Translations under genes and position numbers: made by a program
Assembly (NCBI GenBank): GCA_026225945.1
Contig: JAMJFZ010001264.1
Location: 2,384,501 to 2,448,500, forward strand
Source of the DNA: Cricetomys ansorgei
Taxonomy: Eukaryota; Chordata; Mammalia; Rodentia; Nesomyidae
Reading direction: 5' to 3'
DNA length: 64,000 nt
In this document: positions 21,196 to 32,367 of the stretch, piece after piece
How the letters are laid out: each line of letters begins with the position of its first letter
How positions within the stretch are numbered: the first letter of the stretch is position 1
Notes under the pieces: generated by a model
The model's database searches: none
What the model was told of the DNA's origin: nothing
The model's input: the letters and a program-made list of their open reading frames with translations, nothing else

Positions 21196-21913
21196 GCATC
21201 AAAGACACAAGGCTGGTGAAGATGTATTTGAAAAATGAGGCCATGTTCCAGCCCCAGTAAGCAGAAGAACTTGGCAGCTTTGGCCACATGGTTCTAGTTT
21301 TAGAGTCAAGGATACAAGAAAGGGGGTGTGGGAATCTTCTCCTGCATCTAAGGAAAGCTCCTGAGGCCAGGCATGTGTCAGGGATGTCCTTGCATGGAGG
21401 CACAGAGAGGCCATTGTGTGAAGCTGTGAAGGTGAAGCCTGGATTGCCTTGGAGACCCCAAGATGTTGGAGATGCCAGAATTGTAGGCAGAACCAAGCAG
21501 AACTGCTAAGAGGGTGTGGAACCAGTCCAAGAGAGAGAAGTATGTTACAGTCAACAAAGCTGAAAGGAGTTGGAGATCTGAAGAGCTCTTTGACATCAGA
21601 CATGGAGATGCAGAGTTGGAGTTTGCCCTGCTTGTTTTCAGTCTTTCCTCACTATGTTCCTTTACCTCCCCTTTGGAATAGTAATTTATATCCTGTACCA
21701 CTGTATGTTTAAAGTATATGATCTGCTTTTTTTAATTTTGATTTTACAAGTGGTTATAGTTAAGAGATGGCCTGGAGTCTCAGAAGAGACTTTGAACCTT
21801 GACTTTTAAACAGTGTTGAGACTGTGATAGACTATGGAAACTTTTGAAGTTGAACTGAATGCATTTTTGCATTATAATATGGTTATAAGCTTACGGGGCC
21901 AAGGAGTGAAACG

Positions 21914-22302
21914 TGATGGTTTGAATAGGAATGCCTCTCATATGCTCATGTATTTGAATACCTGGTCATTAGGGAGTTGTGCTACTTGACAGAGATTAGG
22001 AGGTACGGCCTTGTTGAAGTATGGTCTTGTTGGAGGAAGTATGTCACTGGGAGTGGCCTGTGGGAACTTGAGAAGCGTAAGCCAGACCCAGTGTCTCTCT
22101 CTTCCTATTGCCTGCCGATCCAGATGTAGAACTGTCAGCTCTTCTCCAGCACCATGTCTGCCTGCATGCCACCATGCTTCCTGCCGTGATGACAACAGGC
22201 TAAACCTCTCAACTGTAAGCCAGCCCCAGTTAAATGTTTTCCTTTATAAGAGTTGCCGTGGTCATGGTGTCTCTTCACAGCAATAGAACAATGACTAAGA
22301 AA
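21914..22302 (+). repeat. MaLR-type 3' LTR
   Basis: Begins TGATGGTTTGAATAGGAATG after a purine-rich stretch (CCAAGGAGTGAAACG) and ends AATGACTAAGAAA. It is clearly homologous to the 5' copy but diverged and with small indels, so the insertion is old. Confidence 0.7.
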
Positions 22303-22537
22303 GAAGTTAGTCTTTTTTCTGTAATAATTGTTATATAAAATAAAAATACCAATGGTAGAAGTATCAAAATTTTTCTAAAATATCAAAGGATATGGAGTAG
22401 AGTTTATATTTAATCATTTCTTGACAGGATTAAGGCCCTAATGAAAGAGAATAATAATTGTAAAAATTACAAAAAGGAAAGGAAAAACTTATTAACAACC
22501 ACATTTCTGAATCTGTGCAGATGACATATTATGGTTG

Positions 22538-22772
22538 TCTGGAGGGCTGGGGAGACGGCTCAGCAGTTATTGAGTGTGGACTGCTCTTGCAGAGGACCTA
22601 ATTTCAGTTCCCAGAACCCACACTGGACAAACTCACAATCACCTGTAACTCCAGCTCCAAGGGAGGATGACTCCTCGGTCTCCTTAGGGACCTACATAGA
22701 TGTGCACATACCCATACAGACACACACACACAGAGACAATGAAAAATAAAGTAAACCTTAAAAAAAAAAAAC
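22538..22772 (+). repeat. B2 SINE
   Basis: GGGCTGGGGAGACGGCTCAG ... TTGCAGAGGACCTAATTTCA GTTCCCAGAACCCACA, with the tail AATAAAGTAAACC and poly(A). Well preserved. Confidence 0.9.
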
Positions 22773-22961
22773 CACATTTTCCAGATATAAGCTCTATAGA
22801 AATCAAACCATAGGGGTTTGAAATCAATCTGGCATTCGGGATGGCCCATATAATCAGTCAGGATGAGCTGCATGCTCAAGCAATACCGTGAGAAAACATG
22901 GAGACACTACTAAAGGAATGAAAAGCAGGTTTGAAAAAGCTGTGTTTGAAAGCTCAACCTG

Positions 22962-23182
22962 GGAGATGGAGAGACGGCTCAGTGGTTAAGAGCTCTTCCA
23001 GAGGGCAGGGGTTCAATTCCCAGCACCCACATGGTGGCTCACAACCATTTTAACTCCAGTCCCAGGGGATCTAGTGCCCTCTTCTGGCCTCTGAGGCCAC
23101 CAGGCACACATGTGATGACAGACATACATGTGGACAAAACACAATACATGTAAATAAAGTAATTAATTAAGTAAAAAGAGTA
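22962..23182 (+). repeat. B2 SINE
   Basis: GAGATGGAGAGACGGCTCAG TGGTTAAGAGCTCTTCCAGA ... CCCAGCACCCACATGGTGGC ... CTCTTCTGGCCTCTGAGG, with an AATAAAGTAATT tail. Well preserved. Confidence 0.95.
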
Positions 23183-23597
23183 GTTTAACCTGAAACTTGA
23201 CTGAGAAGAATAATTAGTACAGTGACAGAACAAAGCAAACGAAAATACCTCTCTGGTTCATTTCCTGCAAATTAGCTCGTGTTGTCTTCACAATTTTATT
23301 ATGTCCATATTATCTCTGTGTTACCAAAGAGGCTTGCTAAGGTCAGTTCATGTGTGATTAAAATCACGAGGGAGAATTACACAAGTTGCCTTGTTCAACT
23401 TTCTTTCTGACTTCATCCAAGCTGCTGCATTTGCCTTGCCTTCGAATCTGTAACTGCCCTTCTCTCTGTCTTTCTCCACACACACACACCACATTGGCAT
23501 CTCATTACCTGCCTGCAGTAAAACCTGGCTTTCATGAGAGGGTAAGGAGTCCTGGGGAGCTGTAAAGTAAACAAACATTGGACAGGAGACAACACAG

Positions 23598-23660
23598 GAA
23601 AGTAGTGAGTTTGAGACCAGCCTAGGCTATACAGTAAAAACTCAAAACAAACTAACCAAA
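23598..23660 (+). repeat. B1 3' fragment
   Basis: TGAGTTTGAGACCAGCCTAG GCTATACAGTAAAAACTC, a partial B1-type right end. Confidence 0.55.
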
Positions 23661-24789
23661 AGATACTAGGGAAATGCGGTACTAAAAAGAAACCTTTCTT
23701 TCCTAACTTCTGACTATTTGTGTCCAATTGTGACACGCAGTGGAGATCCAGCTCTTGATAGGTCTTCTTTGTCTCACTGCTTAGACAACTAGTGAATTTC
23801 CCTACCAGTCTTTGGAAAGAAGAAAGCAACTGTGTCTTGAGCATGAGCTGGCGTGTGAATAAGTGGATGAATGCCATTTTGAATGACAGACTGCCAGTTT
23901 GCTAAAACCTGGGACAAAAAGCATAGCTCACGACTTCCTGGCAGAGCCCAGCTCCAGATTCTTTCTTGGTTTGGATTAAAAAAGCTGATGCACAGGCCTC
24001 TAACAGTGTGACAATAAGAAGGTAGTGAGTGCTTGACCGCAGTCTAGTCGCCACGGTGCTTCATGAGCTGAGGGTGAACATCTGCTCTCCACTCCTGGTG
24101 CTCCATGGGGAAGGGGCCCCTTTGCAGAGACAGTCATGCCAGCTCTACAGTGTTACTCATGCCTGCTCAGTGGTACACTGGGGAATAGTATCAGAGCATG
24201 TGCAAGCTGTGAGTCAGGGATCTGCTGAGTGTCTGAACCAACAGGACATAGATAAAAAGAGAGACAGAGACATATGGAGGAGGTAGGACTTACTAGAATT
24301 GATTCCTGCATGTCCAGGGATAACTCTGACGTCTAAGGGCTGAAGAAGGTTGTCCCAGCTCTGGGAGAGACAGAAAATTCACCTTTCCTCTGCTTTGTTG
24401 TTCTACCTAGACCTGTAGCTAGTTAGACCTTGCCCACCCACACCAAGGACAGATCTTCCCCAGTTAGTCCACTGACAAGAATGCTAACTTCCCCAGGAAC
24501 ACCCGCACAGAAATCCCCAGAAATAACACTTCGATACCTGTCTGCATAGCTCTCACCCAGCCAAGGTGACACCTGAACATCGTCTGTCTTTGGTTCTGCA
24601 GAAAAGCATGTGCAGTTGGACTTTTGGTGAGCCAGTAGTAAACACGCCATGTCCATGGCAGACAGTCTCACCAGTTTTGTAATACTTGGAAGACGTGTAG
24701 CCACTGCACTTGAGCTGTGATCTCCAGCTAGCAATACTACAAGCTGCTTGATTCCACAGCCAGACCAGTTTCTCAGGAGGTTCAAGACT
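23661..24789. other. Intergenic, nothing firmly recognised
   Basis: Minus-strand frames of 154 codons (23413-23877) and 120 codons (24423-24785) occur but lack recognisable motifs, splice signals or family resemblance. Possibly decayed repeat DNA. Confidence 0.35.
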
Positions 24790-25445
24790 TGCTCAGAAGC
24801 AAGGAGAATCTTTTATTTATCAACTCTTCCATTGATTTATTTAGCAACATACAAAGTATTAGGTTTTATTACAGCATTTTTCTTCAAATAAAATTTGTTT
24901 GGGCTGTTTCTCCTGACGCTTTCTCCTCACCCATCCTGTACTCACCCTCGCCCTGTGGCCTTCCTTTTGCTCTCATGTCACATGTGTTCTTTCCTCCTCT
25001 CCCCTCCTCAACACCACCTGCTCCCCTCTTGTGAAATTCTCACATCCCTCATTTGCATACAAACATCAAAAGGTTTGCAGATGAGACAGAACATGTGATT
25101 TTCGTCCTCCTGAGTTTGGATCCTCTTACTTAATACTTTCCAGATCTGTCCAATTTCCTGCGTATTTCATAACTTCATTTTTCTTTACAGCGGGGTAAAA
25201 TTCCATTTGTTTATATGCCACATTTTCATTACACATCCATCTGCTGGTGGACATCTAGACTGGTTTCATTTCCTCGCCATCAAGAATATAATGCAGCAAG
25301 GGATATAGATGTGCAAGCATCTCTGTGTAGGATATAGAGTCTATCAGCATATGGATTATATTAATTTTTCTAGTAAATGTCACACTGATTTCAGTAATGT
25401 CTGCACTTATTCACATTCCCAGTGTATTCAGCAGTGGATATAGGC
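24790..25445 (-). mobile_element. L1 3' end (truncated, inverted)
   Basis: Inverted rodent L1 3' region: TCCATTTGTTTATATGCCAC ATTTTCATTACACATCCATC TGCTGGTGGACATCTAGACT GG, then AATATAATGCAGCAAGGGAT. CT-rich 3' UTR-like sequence lies at its left. Confidence 0.8.
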
Positions 25446-25805
25446 TCTCCTTTTATTTCCTCAAGAAATCACATAGCATCCCATGTGTCACATGTATCCT
25501 TTTAGCTCTAAAATAAGCAAGATGCAATCACTGCTCTTAGAGATCCAATATGCAATGGAAATAAGCAGGGAAATGTTATCAAGTGTGGACATAAGACTTG
25601 TTGGGGCATTAAGGACAATTAATAGCTGAGTTAGACTAGGAGCAAGCACCCAGTTCCTGGGTTCATTTTTACAGGATAATTGTTTTCTAAATAATGAAAA
25701 TGGAGGAAATATTCTCAGCAGATACTAAAACAATACCCAGGGTAGAGTCCAAGAGGAGTGGGCAGGGCATTGTAAGCAAATGAGATGCTAATTTAAAACA
25801 CAAAG

Positions 25806-26043
25806 CAGGGCTGGCAAAATGGCTCAGCAGGTAAAGATGTTTGCTGCAGTAAAGGTGCTTGCTGCCTGAGGGCCTGCATTCAACCCCAGAACCCACATGA
25901 TGAGAACAGATCCTGAAAGGTGCCCTCTAACTTCCACAGGCATGCGGTGGCATGTGCATACTCACTTACATGCACACACACTCTTCTCTGTCACACAAAC
26001 ATACACACACACACACACACACAAAAATAAATAGTTAAAAAAA
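25806..26043 (+). repeat. B2/B3-type SINE with (CA)n tail
   Basis: GGGCTGGCAAAATGGCTCAG CAGGTAAAG ... GAACCCACATGATGAGAACA, ending in a CA microsatellite at about 26000-26024 and AAAATAAATAG. Confidence 0.85.
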
Positions 26044-26374
26044 ACACAATTTAGCAGGCTTTACCAAGTTTGCTTATTAAACATCTCCAGAACAGTGGTC
26101 AGGGACTGGACTGCCGAAGCTAGTCTAGAATTTACAATCCTTCCATGTCAGCCTCCTAAGAGCTGGGATTATAGACACCATCATGGTGCCTGGCGTCTAT
26201 AAATTTGAGCAACACTGCCTAACTGTGAAGAGCCATTAAAGGCTTATAATCAGAACAGAATTTTCACCATGGAGCCTGAAGTCAGGGAAACCATCACATT
26301 AATAAGCAGATTCTAATTGCATGATAAGCAGCAATAAGTATAAGCTTCAGTGGCTACATTTAAAATGCATTTAA

Positions 26375-27160
26375 GGGGCTTGGGAGATGGCTCTGTAGTA
26401 TCCAGGATTCTGGAACCTTTTTGGCCCTCAAAGTTTCACCAGGAGTCCGGGTCTGATGTAAAAACAAGGAGTCTTTATTCTGCAGAGTAAACCAGCATGC
26501 TGGGGTCAGGCATAAGGTGGAATGGCCGACCCTGAACAAAGGCTTGTTAGCCTTTTTATAGACAGTAAGAGGGGGTTTTAACATAGGTGAGGTAGCCTGG
26601 TTTCTAATTGGGGGACAGAAATGCAGTTTACAAATGTTTAGTTTTGATTGGCTCCTGCTCAAGCTGTAAGCTATATCTGTTTAGCCATCAAAGTCAAGAC
26701 ATTTGGTTTATGGCCCCTAGGCCATCTGGCCAGCTAAGGTAGGGGCTACTCCTGCCCTGCTTTTTCTCTCTGATTGATTGCCCTCACAGTAGGGGGTCCT
26801 TTTTCAAATTATCTAAGCCCCATTTGGCAGGTATATCCTGGCTCCTGTTAGTCTGCCTGTTTGGTTCAGGGAAGGGACTTTTGCAGTTTTCCCCAGGAAC
26901 CAGGGTTCTAAGGGCCCCGTGGCTCTTCCATGGTGGAAGCTCTTTCCCTCAGAAGGAATCACCCAAGTCTAACAGCTCAGTGGCTAGGAGTATGTACTGC
27001 TCTTGCAAAGGATCCAGGTTGGTTCCCAATGCCTATCACAGGCAGCTCACAACTGCTTTTCACTCCAGCCCTAGGGGGATTCAAGACCTTTGTCCTCTGT
27101 GAGCACCTGCTCATATACACATAATTTAAATAATAAAAACAAATCTTTAAAAATTGTATT
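26375..27160 (+). repeat. B2 SINE split by a solo LTR
   Basis: The B2 head GGGGCTTGGGAGATGGCTC ends at 26393 and resumes at 26975 with GCTCAGTGGCTAGGAGTATG ... TCTTGCAAAGGATCCAGGTT ... AATTTAAATAATAAAAAC. The two halves join into a normal B2 when the insertion is removed. Confidence 0.85.
26394..26974 (-). mobile_element. Solo LTR of an endogenous retrovirus (ERV1-like)
   Basis: The 581-bp block has TG/CA ends and is flanked by a perfect 4-bp duplication, GCTC (26390-26393 and 26975-26978), inside a B2. On the minus strand it carries a TATA box (TATAAAAAGG, around 26560-26551) and AATAAA (26479-26474) about 75 bases further on, as expected for U3-R-U5. No internal viral sequence remains, so it is a recombined solo LTR. 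The 4-bp duplication points to a gammaretrovirus-like (ERV1) source. The family was not named. Confidence 0.8.
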
Positions 27161-27171
27161 CAAAAATTGTA

Positions 27172-27345
27172 TTTAAGGAGATAGCTCTGCAGATAAAGAC
27201 ATTTGTTGCATAAATCTGATGAGCTGAGCTCAATCTCCAGAACCTCCACAAAGGTGGATGTTGTCTTCTGAGATCCAGCCCCTGGCATGTACAGGCCCCT
27301 TCCACATACGCTTCATATACAATAATAGTAAGTACAAATTAATGA
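27172..27345 (+). repeat. B3-type SINE
   Basis: GGAGATAGCTCTGCAGATAA AG ... TGAGCTCAATCTCCAGAACC TCC ... CCCTGGCATGTACAGGCCCC. Confidence 0.7.
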
Positions 27346-28510
27346 CATTTTAAGACATTTCAGGTCTAAGATGAGGGTGACTTACTGTCTGTTGACAATG
27401 AGGGAAGGATGGCACAGTCATATCCCACCAGATGGGGCAGCAGACAGCAGGGGGACACAGGCGCACAGGAGACTGTCAGCTCAGAGAAGGCATAGAAGGG
27501 AAGTGGCAGCAACCTAAGGAAGAAAAGAATCAAGGAGAGTACTGGCTGGGTCCCAGCCTGGGATGAGACCTGGCTACATCACTATTCTTAGACCTCATAA
27601 ACTCAAGTATCCTGATGGCAAACTGCTAACTGTTCATTTCAGCTACCATTTCCTTGTGTTGTTGACAGTCTAGGAATAGAGATGACAAGTGGGACTTGGG
27701 ACATATGGAGACTGAAGTAGCCATAAGGCACTGAGGCGAAAACATCGAGTGGGGGCTTTGACCCATGAGCACAGCACATGGAATGTGACAAGTAGTTTGT
27801 ATAAAGTAAATGTATGCCTGTGTGGTGGAATCTGAAGGGTTACAGTCACCTCAAAGGAGCAGAAGGAAAGCACATTAAAAAAAAACCGTCAAGGGAAAGG
27901 ATTAAAAAATACAAGTCACTTAGGACACTAAAATGATTAGGAAAGAAATTTAAAGACGTGCTATTTCCTGCAGTGTAGAAATGATCCCTTTGGTACTGTG
28001 GTAAAAACAGAATTGTCCTTCTTAGCATTATTAAATATGAGTAAGTCATATAAATATAATTAATCTAATAAAGCTAAAATGAGTATTGATGGGGAAAAAC
28101 CTTCGCATACCAACCAGACTTCACATGTTTTTAACTCCAGATGTGTTAAGCATCCACACTGTTTTCATTTCCTCTTAGGAAAACCAGCTACTGGTGAGCA
28201 ATGTCCATGATGCCATCGGCTTTGCTTAAGAAGGGGGAGTAATTCCTGAGCTGAGCTCAGATAAGGACCAGAATGCCTGAGTCACACACTGAGCCATACA
28301 TGAGAAACCATGGGATGGATTCTGTCTGAGATGATTTCCAAACATGTGTTAAGCATTATTTGTCTTGGAATTCTGTGTAATATGACTTTTTAATTTATTA
28401 TTAAATGATCACTGGACTAGAACATTTGTCAAGTATAATAATTCTTTGGACCATATTCTTTCTTTTTCCTCTTAGACTCAAACATTTCTTTAAATACTTA
28501 TGTGTACATG
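27346..28510. other. Intergenic, nothing recognised
   Basis: No gene hallmark. Short minus frames at 27670-27873 and 27846-28049 are chance openings. Confidence 0.4.
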
Positions 28511-29030
28511 GGGTTTAGTGTTTGAGACAGTGTCTTAGGGTTTTCTATTGCTGCAATGAAACACAGTGACCAAAAAGCAAGATGGGGAGAAAAGGGTTTC
28601 TTTGGCTTACACTTCCATATTGCTGTTATAACCAAAGGAAGTCAGGTCAGGAACCTGGAGGCAGAAGCTGATGCAGAGGTCATGGAGGGGTGCTGCTTAC
28701 TGGCTTGCTCCCCATGGCTTGCTCAGTTTGCTTTCTTATAGAATCCAGGACCACCAGCCCAAGAAAAGCACCGCCCACAATGGGCTGGGTCTTCTCCCAT
28801 TGATCACTAATTAAGAAAACCCCTTATGGCTGGATCTTATGGAAGCACTTTCTCAATTGAGGCTCCTTCCTATCAGACTCTAGCTTGTGCCAAGTTGACA
28901 TAAAACCAGCCAGTATAGACAGTATCTCACTAAGCAGCCTAAGCTGGCCTTGAAGTAACCATGCTCCTACCTCAGCCTTCTGAGTGCGTGAATACAGACA
29001 CACTCCACCTCACCTAGCTAAAATATAATT
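28511..29030 (-). repeat. Old B1 SINE split by a MaLR-like LTR
   Basis: TGTTTGAGACAG to the left and ATCTCACTAAGCAGCCTAAG CTGGCCTTGAAG to the right of 28531-28917 form a normal inverted B1 when joined. Confidence 0.75.
28531..28917 (-). mobile_element. Solo MaLR-like LTR (tactggctggttttatgtcaa family)
   Basis: 387 bp, flanked by GACAG (28526-28530 and 28918-28922), a 5-bp duplication within an old B1. Read on the minus strand it runs from TATACTGGCTGGTTTTATGT to CCCTAAGACA, an end shared with MaLR LTRs. Other copies of the family are at 59287-60129. Confidence 0.75.
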
Positions 29031-29089
29031 TTTTTAAGCATAGGGGCTCTGAAATCAATGTCATTTTCAGCATACTATCCCCCCTGGCA

Positions 29090-29310
29090 TAAACACAGAC
29101 ACACAAAATTTCTTATTGACCCACCTACACACACACACATATACACAGCCACACTCACAGAAACACATGCACTATCACTTGCCCTCATAAACATATACAA
29201 ACACACATACACAAAAATGCAACATACAATCACAAGTACTTGTATAAACCCACCTAGTGCACACATGCAAACATATTCACATATGCAGACACATATATGC
29301 ATACACTATA
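29090..29310. repeat. Diverged ACAC/ACATAC low-complexity tract, part 1
   Basis: Dense CACACA, ACACATAC and ACATGCA motifs, with Thr/His- or Cys/Val-rich shadow frames in all phases. Simple-sequence origin. Confidence 0.85.
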
Positions 29311-29744
29311 GGGAATAGAAGCCCATAATGGACAATTAAAGTGTAGACACATGTGCTGATTTGAATATCCAGAATGTGCCAAAGATGGTTAACACTGGAC
29401 ATCTAAGGGTCAATGAGTCAGCTGACGATGGCTAACACGGGCTATCCAGAGAGCCTCGGGTAAGCAGTGACATAATCTGCTATATAACTATTCTTGAAAA
29501 AATGCCACTTTTGTGTGATTTTGTTTAAATACAGCCTTGAGATGAAAGGCTTCACGTGTCTGCCCATAGGCCTGTGTACCTAACGCTGTGCAGCCTGTGT
29601 ATGCTGGTATAGACCGGATGCTTGCCCAGCATCTACCTGTGTGTCGGTGAGTACAGTATGTCACATCTGTCTGTGGCCCCTCACATCTTTAATTTCCCAG
29701 CCTTCTGTGATCTTTCTCCTTCTCTGGTTTTGGAGCTCAGATCT
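29311..29744. other. Spacer between CA-rich tracts, nothing recognised
   Basis: Non-repetitive-looking sequence between the two halves of the CA-rich domain. No gene seen. Confidence 0.4.
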
Positions 29745-30085
29745 GACACACACATACATGCATATACACAAGTTCATCATACGTACACAGGCAAACATAC
29801 ATGCACATACAAATGCACACTCACATGCACACATATAACCACACACACACGTGCACATATATGAGCAGGCACAAATGCATACACATATAAGCATATCCAA
29901 AAACATGTACATTCACATATATGTACACATGCACACATCAAAACACACACGAACACATACAAATGGGCACAAGCACACAGGAACACAATTATGCACCCAA
30001 ATATGTACACACACACACACATCCAATTAACTCACGTGCACACAAACACATATACACACATAAAAGTGTGCAGATGGACAAACAC
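29745..30085. repeat. Diverged ACAC/ACATAC low-complexity tract, part 2
   Basis: Same composition as the 29.1-kb tract: CACACATACATGCATATACA, ACATGCACATACAAATGCAC and a perfect (CA)n near 30008-30021. Confidence 0.85.
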
Positions 30086-30099
30086 ATGCTTTTAAGTGT

Positions 30100-30246
30100 T
30101 AGCACCAGGCAGTGGTGGCACACACCATTAATGGAGGCAGAGGTAGGTGGATCTCTGTGAGTTCAAGGCCAGCCTGGTCTACAGAGTGAGTTCCAGGACA
30201 GTCAGAGTTACAACAGAGAAACTCTCTCTTGAAAAAAAAAAAAAAT
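30100..30246 (+). repeat. B1 SINE with the GTTACAACAGAGAA variant
   Basis: GCAGTGGTGGCACACACCAT ... TGTGAGTTCAAGGCCAGCCT GGTCTACAGAGTGAGTTCCA, then AGAGTTACAACAGAGAAACT and poly(A). Well preserved, so relatively young. Confidence 0.9.
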
Positions 30247-30354
30247 GTCAGCATATCCAAATTATTAGGAAAGGATAGATTTAAACATACAATCAAGTTA
30301 TTTTTTCAGTGTTCCAAGAACACCACAAAACTCATAAATAATTTGAATACAAAA

Positions 30355-30500
30355 GATCCAACAGCATGGTAGTGCACACTGTAAACCTAGTACTTTTGTT
30401 CTTGAGGCAGGAAGATGAGGAGTCCCTGGTCATCCTAACTACACAGTAAGATTGAGGCCAGTCTGGGATACAGAAGACCTTGTCTCAAAAAACAAATAAA
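30355..30500 (+). repeat. Old B1-like SINE
   Basis: ACAGCATGGTAGTGCACACT GTAAACC ... CTTGAGGCAGGAAGATGAGG ... GACCTTGTCTCAAAAAAC. Confidence 0.65.
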
Positions 30501-31504
30501 TAGGATTTCATCATCCATAGAAGGTGAGGGGAAGGGATCTGAAAGGTATTTCGATGAGCAGCTAAGCCACAGAAAATGAACTCAGAATTAGCAGAAGTGT
30601 TGAGTAGCTCTGAATTAGCTTAGCATGAAGTGCAAGCAGGGAGAGACCCCGGCAGCGAGGCAGGACTGGCAGGCAGGCTAGACTGCGGAGTCTTACAGAA
30701 GGACCCATTTCAACAACAGAATGGAATGAGCACTAGCTATTACACTCAGAGACTTAGAACACTACTCAGAAGGTTGAGTGGAGAAGAGATATGGCATTAA
30801 AAATAATAAAGTCTGAGTAGTTGCTACTGTAGTTTAACTGTCAGGGGTTCCTGGGTAGCTTGTGAACTGGAACTGTCTCTGCTTTTCTAGCCCAGAGCCA
30901 GTGTTGCACTTAGAACAAGACTTCAATAGTTCTAAGTGTGGTTCCAGGCACGCAGCAGCTACACCTGTGAATGTGTCAGGAATGCAGTCTCAGAGCTCAC
31001 ACACCAGTCAGAACTCCTAAAGTAGGGCACAGCAACTGTATTCCAGAAAGCTCTCTGGGCTATTCTGTTGTGAGGTCTACTGTGAGAATTGCTGATTTCA
31101 ACACATAATCTCTGGTATGAGCTCCTGGAGTCCTCTAAGATGTCCCTCCTACCTTTCCCTGGGACTCATCATTCAGATCACTGTTTTACTCAAGTAATGT
31201 GCCAGTGTCCGCCCTAAACTATGAAATCAGCTTAGTGCATGAGATGGTGAATCTCGGAACATTAAACCTGATCTGAACTCTGGAAGGTAGTGTCTGCCAT
31301 GTAACTGATATGCTCTCACAAATGGCTGCTCACTATTACTATTACACCATGTCATTTGTTCCATAAACATCCAACTGTTGTCAAAATAACATCACTTGGT
31401 TAAGGTTATCCAATCTGATAAACACAAGATTAGCATACAAATCTCCCTACTGTGGATTTCATTGAACCAGGTTATTTCTGCAGTATCATGAACATTTTTC
31501 CAAA
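30501..31504. other. Intergenic, nothing recognised
   Basis: About 1 kb with no gene or repeat hallmark that I can name. Confidence 0.4.
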
Positions 31505-31675
31505 ATTAAGCTGTGCAGTGATAGTGCACGCCTTTAATCTCAGCATTTGGGAGGCAGAGGCAGCCGGATTTCTGAGTTAGAGGCCAGCCTGGTTTACAGA
31601 GCAAGTTCTAGGACATCCAAGTGCTACACAGAGAAACTCTGTCTCAACAAAAGTGACCAAAATTTAAAAAAAAAA
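31505..31675 (+). repeat. B1 SINE
   Basis: GCAGTGATAGTGCACGCCTT TAATCTCAGCATTTGGGAGG CAGAGGCAGCC ... CTACACAGAGAAACTCTGTC TC and poly(A). Carries the standard (not the TTACAACAG) right arm. Confidence 0.9.
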
Positions 31676-31737
31676 AAAAATTATTTCAGTACTGTCAATT
31701 TGGTTCACTACTTACCAATATTAAATAGTTCTTCCTT

Positions 31738-32020
31738 TTGAGCATTTATTTAGTAGCATGTGTGTGCATGCCTATGTACACACATGCATCAAAGAACAGC
31801 TGGTTTGGGTCAGCTCTCCCTCTATCATATGATGCTAGGGAAAATATTTACTTCATTGTGTGTGTTTGTATGTGCATACATGCATTCCTCTTGCCCACAA
31901 AGGCCAGGAGACGACAGCACATCCTGTGGAACTGGAGTTAAACTATGAGCTGTTTGTGGTGCTGGAACCAAATCTGGGTCCTCTAGAAGAGCAGCAAATG
32001 CTAACCACAGAACCTTCTGT
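31738..32020 (-). repeat. B2/B3-type SINE sequence
   Basis: Inverted: TGTGTTTGTATGTGCATACA TGCATTCC ... AGGCCAGGAGACGACAGCAC ... GAACTGGAGTTAAACTATGA ... GGGTCCTCTAGAAGAGCAGC AAATGCTAACC. GT-rich tail sequence extends left to about 31740. Confidence 0.75.
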
Positions 32021-32184
32021 CTACTCATGGGATAATTTTAATGGATTAAACCCAGGGCCTCGTGCATGCAGGGAAAAAATATTACTGATGGTTTTTAGTA
32101 AAAAATGAAGCATAAAATGCATCTACCTGTTAGATAAGCTTGAAAATTTAAACTGTTAGAAATGTATGAAACAGAATTAGGGAA

Positions 32185-32335
32185 GTGACACACATCTGTA
32201 ATCCCAGCACTTGGGAGGTAGCGGCAGGAGGATCACCAGTTGAGTATCAGCCTCAGCTACACAGTAAGTTGAAGGTCAGCTGAGCTCCATATCTCATTAA
32301 GAAGATAGATAAATAGATAAATAAATTAATAAATA
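32185..32335 (+). repeat. B1-like SINE
   Basis: GGAAGTGACACACATCTGTA ATCCCAGCACTTGGGAGGTA GCGGCAGGAGGATCACC. It lies just beyond the predicted UHMK1 poly(A) site. Confidence 0.75.
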
Positions 32336-32361
32336 AAAGAGCACTTCTTTTCTTTGTAAGC

Positions 32362-32367
32362 TTTATT
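32362..32367 (-). terminator. UHMK1: Distal poly(A) signal AATAAA of UHMK1 (predicted)
   Basis: AATAAA on the minus strand, in GATAAAATAAAGC. The B1 that begins beyond it suggests the transcribed, constrained region ends here. Confidence 0.5.

Larger units (their letters stand above)
20049..22302 (+). mobile_element. Near-complete MaLR-type (ERVL-MaLR, MT/ORR1-like) element
   Basis: Two related direct LTRs (about 20049-20436 and 21914-22302) flank about 1.47 kb of internal sequence. Both LTRs share GTATTTGAAT, GATTAGGAGGTA(T/C)GGCC TTGTTGGAGGAAGT, CATGCTTCCTGCC and AGCAATA(A/G)AAC near the 3' end. The internal part begins GAAGTTAGTACCGGGAACTG and continues GGGCCATCCTAGTAGGAACA, as in MaLR internal regions. 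GAAGT occurs at 20044-20048 and 22303-22307, a possible 5-bp target duplication. These elements are non-autonomous; I see no intact retroviral gene. A B1 has inserted into the internal part. Confidence 0.75.

Noticed and set aside
23413..23877. 154-codon minus-strand frame
   Set aside because: No recognisable family, no supporting splice signals, and surrounded by repeat fragments.
24423..24785. 120-codon minus-strand frame
   Set aside because: No recognisable family. It lies next to a truncated L1 and probably arose in decayed repeat DNA.
29058..30160. Many Cys/Val/Thr/His-rich frames
   Set aside because: Produced by CA-rich simple sequence in every phase.
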